Below are positions 10,501-22,500 of a stretch of DNA of 31,284 nt, in pieces; position 1 is the stretch's first letter, and every line of letters begins with the position of its first letter. Below the pieces are notes generated by a model, which saw only the letters and a program-made list of their open reading frames with translations, searched no databases and was not told the origin of the DNA. The stretch spans positions 1-31,284 of the forward strand of contig JAOXYC010179801.1 of the NCBI GenBank assembly GCA_028565715.1. Direction: 5' to 3'. This stretch comes from Phoronis pallida (taxonomy: Eukaryota; Phoronida; Phoronidae). The position numbers were made by a program, and so were the translations under genes.

Positions 10501-13500
10501 ATACCACATAATACAATAGCGCCATCTGAGGAGTTCTTAGTTTGCCAACTAGACCCATTGTAGACATGTTTTTATTGAATTTTAGCTTGATCGGAGGAAA
10601 ACCAACGACACCCTCAGCAAATTGGACGAATCATTAAGTATACTCGAGCAAGAAAGTGAACAGCATAGAAAGCAAAGTGATAAAATTATAACTGCTGAAA
10701 TTAAATCCAGGTTTGTTCGATTCAGAATGTGGTTTAAGCTATGAAATAATTATGTTTGAAATAATGAGACTTGGTGAAATGTTATTCAAATGTTTGCAAA
10801 TTAGAACCAATAGTTCCAAGGAGTAATAGACATCTCCGCCTGGTCACATGGGGGGTACTTCGATTAAAAGTGGGTACAGATGTGCCGCGCTCAAGTTAAA
10901 AAGCACACCCATTTAGATACCCAGCAAAGCAAAGAAATGGTACCCATATGTATCCAAATTTGCCAAAATAATGCAAAATATAGACACCACCCCTACAATG
11001 GAAGTAATTCTCAAACAACAATTGTGTGACCATAATGAGTTCGTGCCAAAACAAAAAAAATTGAGGACTTTTCTTCTGTTTTAAATTTTAAGGCACAGTG
11101 ATGATATTTACAAACTACAAATCATTCTAGTGGCCAATTTAGTTTACCCAACAGTTGATTTTTCTTAACATTAAACATTGAAAAACATGACATAATCTTC
11201 ATCATATTATATTGAAAAACATGATTTAGTGTTTTTATACTATAAAGTGATGTATGTTTGCTTTGTTTTTATACTGTTATTTAGAACGTGTTTCTCAAAA
11301 TGTGTCAGTTGCTTATTTGTTTACCTTCAATTCAGGAAACACCATGAAAAGGCTTCCATGGATAGGATAGCAGACGTACAGGAGAAACTGAGCATGGCGA
11401 CGGCCACTTTACAGCAGGCTGTAGGGGGCACTGTCATGCAGATGCAGAAACAGGGCGAAAAGGTAGTAAACAAAGATAGACGGTTAGATCTAGTACATTT
11501 CAGTTTTTGATAACAGAATCCTAACATGGTTATAGCATAGTTGATTTAATTATTCTTGAAATGTTTTAGTATTTATTAAGTGAATGGGTTTTCAAAGGCA
11601 TTGAAGCTTCTTCTCCTAAAAATGCCATGAAAAAATTAAAAGAAGGAGTTATACTGCTAACATGAAAATACTATTTCCCGAAAAGGACAGAAAAATGCGA
11701 ATTCTTGTGATTTTCAATGCATGTGTCTCCAATCTTCTGGAAACACAAGTCTAGCATGCACAAAATTTTATGAAATTCAAAATGTATTCCTTTGCTTTAT
11801 TTTGATGATATTTAATCTAATTTTGTTTCAGGATCGTAACTTTTTTGCATATAACACTGTAATATCATGTTTTTTAGTTTGAAAGAGATATCGAAGATAT
11901 TAGACAGAATGGTGGGCGGTCTTCCATAAATGAAATTCTACTTGAAGAAAAAGTATTTTATACAAACATGTGTTTAATGTTGATAATATCTTTTTGATAG
12001 ATAACTGTAAAAATAGTTCGTTTTTCAGATTTCTCATCTCACCAACCTCATTATGATTTGATTTAATTTGCTTGTTTTATTATTTCTAGCCATGTACACT
12101 AGCGTTTTGTGTGGCGTTGTTCGTTGTTCATTGTTCGTCAATATCGTTTATTCAGGTGTAAGTCATAACCTACATCAAATAATATAGATTGAACTTGGTA
12201 ACTAATGTTTACTTACTAGATACAATTTGTTGTGATTTTAGCAATCTAGAGTGTGATTTAGAAACTAGAAGTTTATTTGTTGTTTGTGAACAAATTTTAA
12301 CTTTATATTACTAGCAAATGTAACAAAAAATATATAGTACACTTTTGAAACTGTAGTATCTTTATTTAAACTACAAACTAGTTATCTAAATAAGATTCAT
12401 TGAATTCAAAAATATATAAATTTTTACAGCCTTTGCTAAAATTATCATATTAAGAATATTAAAAAAGTTTGTATGAGCAGATTGCATTGAATATATTTAT
12501 CTAACACCTTTATATTGCATTATATAAATTTAAATTAGGTTGAGGAGGTGGCAAATGAAAAGATATCACGACTTGAAGATGACGTGAAGAAACTACAGGC
12601 AAAAGTAATTAACTATATTTTTGCTGTATTCAATTTTGTATTGCACTAAGGTTAATACAAGGATATTGAGTAGAAATTGAGTCAATTACTGGAAATAATT
12701 TGATCACTCACGTAACCTAGCGAACAAATTGCGTGGACTACAGGCTGACTAGTTTGAACAATGCTCATTTCGGTATATAATAATATAATAATAATAATAC
12801 CCAGTTCTTATATAGCGCTTTCCTTTCTTGATTCAGAAACTCAAAGGGCTTTGCAATACCCAATATCATTACCCAGGCATTTCATGTATATCAATCAAAC
12901 AGTTTAATTTTATTGTTAAATTGACATTCTATTCTTGAGTCACAGAAAGTGTATACATTTCCTATTACAAACACTCCGACATTTTATTTTGTTCCAAAAT
13001 TTTAGGTCCAGACAATGTTAAAACATTGGAAGAAAGATTCTGAGGCAGGGACATCTAAAAGGAAGGGAGCATCGCCCCGCATACCTGAAGTAATCGTATA
13101 TGTTTACTGACATGAAATTATGTTGTTTGTAATCTGTATTGTTTGATAATAATCTTCGGTAATAAAAATCCCATTATATACTTTCATATTATTGTAGCCC
13201 TATGAATTAACTTTCCTGTTTATTATTTTTTGTTTACTGCACATCGTAAAATATTATAACTAGTTGATAGATAATGCTAGTGTTATTTAAACATTGTTTT
13301 AGGGTTATTGTTAGATTTTCTATTTGTGATGTATTTTTTAGGATAACAATTCTATTATTTGTGAAGTATTATAATTTTATGTAAAGCCATATATGTTAGC
13401 TATATTTTTATAATCATGTTAATTTGCAGCAATGTATCATACAGTAAATGAATGATAGTAAAATTAAGAAATTCAATGATTTATACAGTTTTCCATTGAC

Positions 13501-16500
13501 ATTCCATTTACGTTTACCTCCAAATCTGAATTGGTAATGATAATTAGTTTAGTTTATGTAATTTCCTTGTGTTTCCTCATAAGCATGGGTTTCCGAGAGA
13601 AAGCTAACCAAAAATTGATTCAGTAATTTTGTTAATTAAAGTTCCCTAAAAAGGTGGTTTCTACTAGATATTCCCATAGTGTTTTTTAAAATACTTCCAG
13701 ACTAACTGTGCATGCTTCACACCAAATTTTCAGGACTCTGAACGAATGGATGAAGCGATGGTTGCTATTGAACGACTTCAGTCTGATCTAGAAAGGGTGA
13801 AAAAACACCAGAAAGCAAATTCTAGTGCTGGGCGAAAATCTGAGCAGCTAGATCAAGCACTAGAGGCGATAGAGGAGTTGAGGATTTCAATAGCGGATCT
13901 TAAAAAACGAACTAAGAGTATGACCACGCCTAGGAAGGAATCTCCAGCTGTTGATAATGTGAAAAAGGCAATAATCACATGAGTGTGGTCAATTAGATGT
14001 GACGACGATTGCGTTATTGATTTGTTTTTTTAATCAGTGATGGTTTATTAATATTATTTTCAGGAAATGGGTGAATTGTTTTTGGTGACTTTTCGTTGAT
14101 TTGATTTTAGATGTGGTGCAAATTTATTTGATGATCATTGCTTTTCAGGATATTGTGGTGTGATAAAATGTTTTCAGCTTGCAGTCAAGTGGTGACTTTG
14201 ATTTTTTTATGAATTTTTGTTGCATTTTTTAATTTTTGACATGCTATGTTTATGCAACAGTCAATCATGGTATTTTGTGTTTTCTGATGGTGTTTTTCAG
14301 CAGTGTAATTTTGTTGGTATAATTTCATCATTTGTTTTACTGTAATCTCCCTAATAAGTTCCCATGCTCTAATAGTACGGGTCACCCTAGGAGCTCTAGG
14401 ATTGAGCCAAATGTTAATGATGCCAACTAAAATGCATTCTTAAATAAACTTTGAAGTTCTTCAAGAAAACCTTGAAGTGCAAAATCTTTGTCGATGTAAA
14501 GAAAAAGAGGAAGAACCCAAAAATATGAAAAATACTTTGAGGAAAACCGAGTAACAAACAAGCACCTGGGACACTAATTAGAGAGAATTTGGTATTTTTA
14601 CTATCTATTTTATGTCAGTTATAAAATTAACAAAACTTATTACCTTTTATGGTTCTAACATAACATTGTGGAGTTTCTCAGTCATACACTTTTCTTTTTT
14701 CAAAATGAACTTGATCAAAAAAAAAACAATATTTTGATTGTGTTTCATGTTTTTCTTCTTTTTTTAGTTGAAGACAGAAGTTAAGGGTATGATTGATGAA
14801 AGCCTTCAGGCTCAGGGTGAAGAGATGAAAGATATACTCAGAAAGTTGAAAGATTTATCTGAAAAGGTCAATGAAGTCGAAGAACAACTTAAAGCAAAGA
14901 TGGCAAATGTAGGTTTCTACGTCTGCGATATTAAAATTGATTTTTTTGTATATTTCTGCAATCCTATCCTCATTTATGAAAAAAATGAAAGTTTGCTTTT
15001 TTGCCAACCTGAATTTTTTTCTGCCCATTCTTAATCTTTGAAGTGGTATGAATAATGTTCAGAAATGAATATTTAAATTGTAGAAAAAGCCTTAATTTAT
15101 AACTTTTGCACAAATGATGTTCAATTGAAATTTTGCAACATAAGATTCTCTGTTGGCTGACAAGACACTAACCTTTCTTACAAAGAATGTGGGTTATTTT
15201 GTTTAGCCCTGTACAATATGTACAGTACAGGGAACTTATAAGAGAATGTGCAGAAAAAAAAGTAATTGCAGCCTAAAATACATTATTTGACTTTTTGCAA
15301 ACTATGATGTAAAATTGAGGGTGGCCATTTTTCATGTCAAATATTCTTTAAGTGAGAAAATTCATCTGAGGTACCATAAAACATGAAATATGAAGATGGT
15401 ATAAAAAAACTTTTAAAAATTTATGGTTATATGGCCATTAGCAGTCTGCAGACGACATTGAAGTGGATGTAAGTTAACACATGATGCAATGCAAATATTT
15501 AGCTTCCTAGTATTTCTGAGGTCACCACAGCATGATTGCATGGCAAATAGTCAGTTTCTCTAAAGTTTGATTGTGATGATATTGAAATAAGTTCCATAAA
15601 TACTAGTTTCCAATCGAGATGTCATTTGAGATGATATTTCTTACACAAGGCTAAGTTTTCTATATGAACCAAGATTTTAACGAGGTTCTTATAGAAAACA
15701 AACCAAATATTAAGAGTAATTCATAAATGATGTCAAGATAGGAAAGTATTTTCAAACATGATCTTAAAAGGACCCAGTTTCTTCAATTTTTTTTCTGCCC
15801 ATGTAAAATGGGCCAATGATATGGGGAAATGCCATACTCAACTCCCTTAGGAGTATATGTAGCAGAGCTACAATCTAGAACTAAGTGTAACAGTCTCTCA
15901 CACACAATATGGTGTCAACTTTCCTATCCTTGGTGGATAGTGACGCAAAGGGTAAATTGGTTTGTCCAGAAACACAAATTCTACTGTCGGGATTTAATCA
16001 AATGGCCTCTGTGTTGAGAAGTGCATGCTTAATTATCACTGAGCCACCAGCACTTCTACATACAGGTACAACAGATTTTTCTGTATTTTTTTCTCATTTG
16101 TTTATTAATTTCTTAGCAATAAGCATGTATAGCGTTTCTATTAATTTTCATCTCTGCATTTTTTCTTAGCATGTTCTGGTAAGTCTGAAATTAATAAGAA
16201 AATTAAACAAAATCTACAGCTAAACCTGAGTTTTTGAACTTGAATCGGACACTTTATTCATCAAGACTGCTAATTTTACCATGTCGCCATATGAAACACA
16301 TTATGCGCTGTGTTCGTGCCCATTTTGATTACGCTATACCTGGGACTGCTAGAAACACATTCTTGGTGACTGTGTAAGACGTCCACACTCAGACTCGGAC
16401 ATTTTTACAACTTTAAGCTACAATCACTATAGAAATAATTGACTGAACATTGTCTGAATTTGATGCAAAGCGGTCATTGTGCGAGCTAAATGTCTGTTAA

Positions 16501-19500
16501 AACTATCAAGGGCCTTTGCTTAAATTACTCATCCAAGGAGTTCATTATAAAATCACAATGAATATGAAACTGCAAACTCCCTTGTTGAAGTGTCAAGTTT
16601 GAAAACTCAAGTTTAACTATCGTTTTAAGCACCAGAGTGGAGTTTGAATGGCAATCAGCCTTTAAAATCACTTTGGATTGACCAACTGAAGTTAATATCA
16701 TTCGCAATTTAAAAAAAGTTTTCTCAAATTCACATTGCTTCTTTAAGAAAAAGAAAAAGGTTTGCTTAAGTTGTTATTTTTCATGTTGTGTTATTTGTGT
16801 TATTTAATTCAATCCCAGAACATTTTTAGATTATTATTAAAAACTATGAAATCAATGTAAGTTTGCTCAATGATTATTTGTGTAAAAAGCCCTATACATG
16901 TTAAATCCTTTCCCATGCTTATTGTATTTTGTGATTTTTTTTATATTTTAGTTTCAGGGATATTTTTCGTCACAACATTAGTGTTAATGCATTTTAAAAA
17001 TGGTAAAAGTATCTGACCATCATAGCAACCATTTTTAGACATAACAACCTTTTTTACACAAGTTCTCAGCAATGATTTTGTAAATTTTGGCTGCCTAATA
17101 AATTGTTGGCAGACTAAAGATGACACTGTATGATGTGTTCAATAAAAATAAGGGATGTCACCATGACTTAGTGGAGGAATAATATGGACTGACAAACTCA
17201 GGCTCTTTAATATTCTGCAATGACATACTCTTTCCCTGTTAAAGATGAATAAACCTTATTCATGAACATGAAAGTCATAAAAACAAGTTGTAGTGAAACT
17301 TGCTCTCAATGACAGTTAAAACTACATGCACCATACTTGAACATGCCATAATTTCTGACTCCACAAATTAATTTGAATTACGTTCCTCAATAACTTTTCG
17401 TGCCTTGAATAAGTATCAAGCCTACCAGAGTTTCCCTCTCGCGAGTTTTGAACCCATCTCACGAACCACCCATAATTGGTTTTTCCCTCTCACAAACCAC
17501 CAAAGCTCTGTACTGTACCGAAGCCCTTTGTTGTCTCTGGTGGTTTGTGGCAGGGAATTTCTTAGCGTGAGAGGGAATAATTGTTTGTGGCGCGGAATAT
17601 CGCGTTAGTGCGAGAGCTTTGGTGGTTCGTGAGAGGGAAAAACTAATTATGGGTGGTTCGTGAGATGGATTCAAAATTCGTGAGAGGGAATCTGTGGTAG
17701 GCTTGACTATGGATGTAATATTTCAAACTGAAATAAGCAATTACATGTTCAGAGAATTTTTTGGTTTAGGATACTAACTAGTCTTGTTTTATATCCACAG
17801 AACACCAATGCAGCTAATAAAGCGATGCAGAGTAAACTGGATTCTATCACGGAATGGCAGGACAAGACGAAGAAAACCATCAAAGAAATGCAAGCAAGCA
17901 TCACTCAGATTCCTGAAGATGTAGGTTTTGTGAAACCCCGAGTCATTTTCATTCCATTTTCTAAATTTAATATCTTTGTTGTACTATTAGTAACCTTTCA
18001 ACGTTCAAATTAAGCAACATTCATATGTTTATTTTCCAGAAAGCAATTTTCCAACCAAAAAACGTCCAAATGCATAAGACACCCGAAAATAATTTTATTT
18101 TACTTGAAATATTGATAGACAGAATTTGATATTTTAAAAATTATTTATTATTCTAGGATTTTTGCTTTGAATTTTATTTTAGATTTCAGCATTTATTAAT
18201 GAATGAAATATGATACAGTATCCAATTTTGCCACGGTAGAACACAACTTCTTGCTTTGATTGTTAATTTGTACTACGGTTGTGTTTCTAGATTTATGCCG
18301 TTGAGGAGAAGTTTGAAGTGACCAAGTCAGACATGAGTATCAAAGTCAGTGAAGAAAAGGAGGAAAGGTATGATTATTTTTATTTAAAGACCCATGTTCG
18401 CTCTCTAAGGTCTAAAAACACATTTTGGGTTTTTTGGTGGGTCAGGATTGCATTATTGATGTTATGACCTTTGAGTAGAGCCAAACAAATAAGAAATCCG
18501 TCGTGTTTTAGTGATTTAATGCCAAACCGCTGATTCCTTGTTTGGGGTGGTTGGCATTAAATCACAACTATATGAGGGATTTTCGAGATGTTTGTCTCAA
18601 CTCAAAGTTCATAACTTCGTGAAGCCATTTCTGACTCAATAGAACTCCCAAATTGTGTTTCTAAACCTTGGCACAGCCTGAAACCGGTTGTGTTACTTTA
18701 ATTTTTCATGGAGCATATCATTATTCATTTTCTTTTTAAAATGCAACAATGAATGCTAAACTGTTTGAAAGTTTTGACATTTGGTACCCTGAGACATATG
18801 TTTAATGTATTGGTTTATAATGTGATTTTATATTTCGTTTATTGCATTATTTTGAAAATCGTAAGTTTAATAAAGATATACATTGCCGTATAATGTTTGA
18901 TTTATCTAAAATTTGCTAGTGATGTTACTATAATACAAACCATTTTCAATTTGGTACATTTAATTTTTTCCTAGAATCTTAATTGAATTGTTTGGTATGT
19001 AATTGGATTTTTCACTTCAATTGCTCTCTCATTGTCTTCAGGGAGAAAGAGTTTGAGAATTTGAAGAAGGAGGTTTCTCGTCTGATTCACCAGGCCCAGG
19101 CCCAACAACCTATCAAGCCTGGGGGCAAGCCAGCCCCCGCTACAGTCGCTGATGTTGACAATGTAAGTCTCCCTGTAAAAGACCTTCTATAATTGATAAT
19201 AGGGAAAGTTACTGTTAACTTTCAAACTAACCTTGTTTTTTTTAAAGTGTCTGGGGTTCATACAGGTTGAAAAAACCCTTAGAACTTCAAATGCAGTCAA
19301 AAGTTTTCTACAAATTATGTAGTTAAGTTTTTGATTTTGAGAAACTTAGTTTAAAAATTGCCAATTTTGATAATGAAACGGGATTTTTGTCCAATTTTCT
19401 CAAAAACATCATCAACATAACTGTAAACAGCCCAGATTTGTATGGAAAATTTACAAAAAAATATTTGAATGGTTTAAAACAAATATAAACAATACACTCT

Positions 19501-22500
19501 GCATGGGGCCATCAAAAGTTCTGACAAAAATAAGGAAAAATTTTAACTTTTCAAAGGTTTGAATTTTTTGTTAAAGATAATGTCTCCTCGTGGTCATGAT
19601 CTGGCATCAAACTAGAAATTTTGTGTAAGAGTAAACTAGAAATTTTGTGTAAGAGTCCTTCAATGAACATAACTAACTTGCATCTTAGTAAAAAAATTCA
19701 AAAAAAATCTGTAAACAGGCTTTTGGGAGCTTTTTGTATCCAAATCTAACCCTCTCTTAAGACTAGGTTAGACTTTTTTAGGATGAAAAGCTCTCAAATC
19801 ACCCCTAACAGATTGTTTTGATTTTTTTTACTCAGATGCAGGTTAATTATATACATCAAGGGACCCATACACAAAATTTCTAGTTGATTTGAATTTTGAC
19901 CCCAGATCCTCACCAACGAGGAGACAGTATCTTTAAGATTTTTTTGACACTTTGTTCCGTAACAGGTATCGTAATTTCGCTCTTGATAGTTTTTTTATTA
20001 AAATATCTAGAATTATTTAGGAATTTGTTTAAGAATTTAATACACTATAAGATAGTTAAATTATTGACAAAAATTTATACAAATAAAAACTGAATTCTGC
20101 CAACTAACCCAGGATGCTGTCAAGGATCTTCAAATGAAACATCAACGAGATGTTGAGCAGGTTTGGAACTTGAGTGCAAGTCTTCTGCATTTTTGTGCAT
20201 GATATTGGAGTTTTAATATTTACGAGTGATTTGTGATATTTTCAATTATGTTGCACGAGAAGTGATTTTATGTAATCAAAACAATTTTCTTGCACAATGT
20301 AGACAATATTCAGTTTCCTCTCTTTTTAAACAATATTTTATTTAGATAATACAATTTCATTATTTTTTCAATTTATTTTTTTGTGCAATTTATCATTTGT
20401 TTTTTAAAAATTGCTTTTGTTTGCATCTTTTTCGTAAAATGCACTTTATCCAAGAATTAGTTGCTGCATGTTTGGTGTGGATTGCTTCAAATACCGTCTT
20501 AAAAATCTCAACATTTCCAAAAAAAACCCGAAATAATATAATTTACCATCTGTAACACTAGTCCGTAGCCATTCAGCGCTACTGTGGATTGTATATTCCT
20601 TTGCACATACCTAATGTTAGTGCGACATTTGTGAACATGGAAAAAATATAGTACAGTCTGCAACAATTAAAAATTATAAATCAACAGAAGATCAAAACTA
20701 TTGAGTTTCATTTGATAGCAACTTTATTTTACGATTCAAATCTTTGAAATGTCCACCGTACATTTAAAATTCAGAGCACATTATATTTTGACTTATGGTT
20801 TCAAATGCTCATCTTGCAAAATCTTAAGTATGAAGATAAACAAATTAAATTTGATGTCAATTCTTCAAGCACTTTCACATTTTCATATAAAGTTTTTAAA
20901 AAAGCTAGGTAAATCGTTATTTCTACTTAGATTCACAGTGCAGGTAACAAATGTGGATTTTTATTGAAATATCAATATTTAAACAGTGTATAAACTAGAC
21001 AGTTTTAGAAGCTTTTAAAATGTGCCTTCATGACCTTAAAAGGCCATGAAAGCACATTTTTTGTAGATTGTTTTCAGTCCATTTTACCAAGCTGACTGAG
21101 GGTAGAAAAGGAAGCCATCAATATTAATTTCACTTAATCTTCCATTCTAGGTGCATGCCAGTATTCGTAAGCTTGCTGAGTCCGTCCAAACAGTGAAGAC
21201 AGTTCTAGGAATGAAGATTCAGTCAGAATCTAAAGCAGTAAGTTTCTTAAATTTTCTTTTAAGTCTAAGTAAAATATGTTATACTGGGGTCTAGGTAGCC
21301 AAGTTGGTAGAGCACTGTCCAGCCAACAGGAGACCTTAGTTCAATTCTCAGTCAAGTTTTGAACCTTTCTGTCTTTTCAAATAAAATATGATTTGTCAGC
21401 TTTTTTCTCAAATATCTTTCCTTAACTTTTCTGACTTTCTCTTTTAACACATGGTTGTTTCTTTAATCTGTGTTAATTCTCATTTCAAGTAATACAATTT
21501 CATTTTTGACAACAAAATACACTCTCATTTTCTATTATTTTGGTTTCTTCAGCTCTTAGATGAATTACATTGTTTTCTTTGCTTTATTGATTTCCTAAAT
21601 ACTCTCATGTTCTTTTATGCATTACAACTCCTTCTCCAACTTAAACTCATTTTCTTATTTTCTCATAGCGAGATGCCGACATTCAAACCTTAAGTTCTCG
21701 CATTTCGGAGCTTCGCCTTTTTATAACACTTTCCGGTGTTCAAATTCCGTCCCCGGATTTAGGCCAATCCTGGAATCAGCCACATTTCCATTACTCCAGT
21801 TTGATGGACGAGAGACAGGAAAGCATCCCTGAAAGAATTCCAGAAAGTGTCCCAATAATAAAAGTTGAAAGCGACATTGACTACCGAGAACCTATATCGG
21901 AAGAACCCGAACCTGTTATAGAAGAAAACAAACTTCTGGTTGAGAAAAAAGAAGCTTTACTTAAAGATGAACGTAGACCACCAGTCGAGGATTTCAAGCT
22001 GGAAAAAAGTGAAACAGTGACTGTTCTTCACCACCCTGCTGAAGGTGAATTGAAAAATGTTCCTGGCCAAGGTGAAGAAAAAATTGCAGACGGGGATGTA
22101 GGGGAGACAATTCCAAGTGTAGATGACCAAGGGGAGACGAACCCTGAGAAGCAAGAGCAAGGTGGGGAAATTGGTAATGATGACAAAATAGGTGATGAAA
22201 ATATAAACACAAACAAAGTATCTGAGGTGGAAGAAATAGAAGATGAAACACAGGCTAGTGATGCTGATAAAAGCAAACAGGAGGTTGATGAGGATCAACT
22301 GAAGAATGGACTTCCTGAAGAGGGCGCTGAGAATGATGAAAAGAAAAATGACGACAGTTCAGAGGGACAAGAAGTGAATAAACAGCCTGATAATTTGAAT
22401 GAAAATAAGAACGGGAAAAACAGTGATGACATGAAAACTGAAGAGGAACAAAAACCAACAAGTGATCAAAACCAAGACAAAAAGGAACCAGATATGCACA

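Larger units (their letters stand above)
9684..10585 (+). other. Intron 7
   Basis: This 0.9-kb intron has donor GTTAGT and acceptor ATTGAATTTTAG. A direct repeat with AAAAAGTTTTTACTTG occurs at about 9788 and 9847. It also holds two fold-back elements at about 10180-10345 and 10399-10566. Confidence 0.8.
14909..17800 (+). other. Intron 14
   Basis: At 2.9 kb this is the longest intron of the rod. It contains a small palindrome (15207-15232), an orphan exon-like reading frame (15894-16065), a half copy of the 23639 element (17242-17415) and a long fold-back element (17416-17706). It ends with a TACTAAC branch-point match and acceptor ATATCCACAG. Confidence 0.7.

Noticed and set aside
17405-17674. 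Overlapping ORFs on both strands
   Set aside because: Both derive from the arms of the palindromic element at 17416-17706.
21284-21362. Functional tRNA gene
   Set aside because: The A- and B-box-like motifs are present but the acceptor stem and complete cloverleaf are not. A SINE head is more likely.
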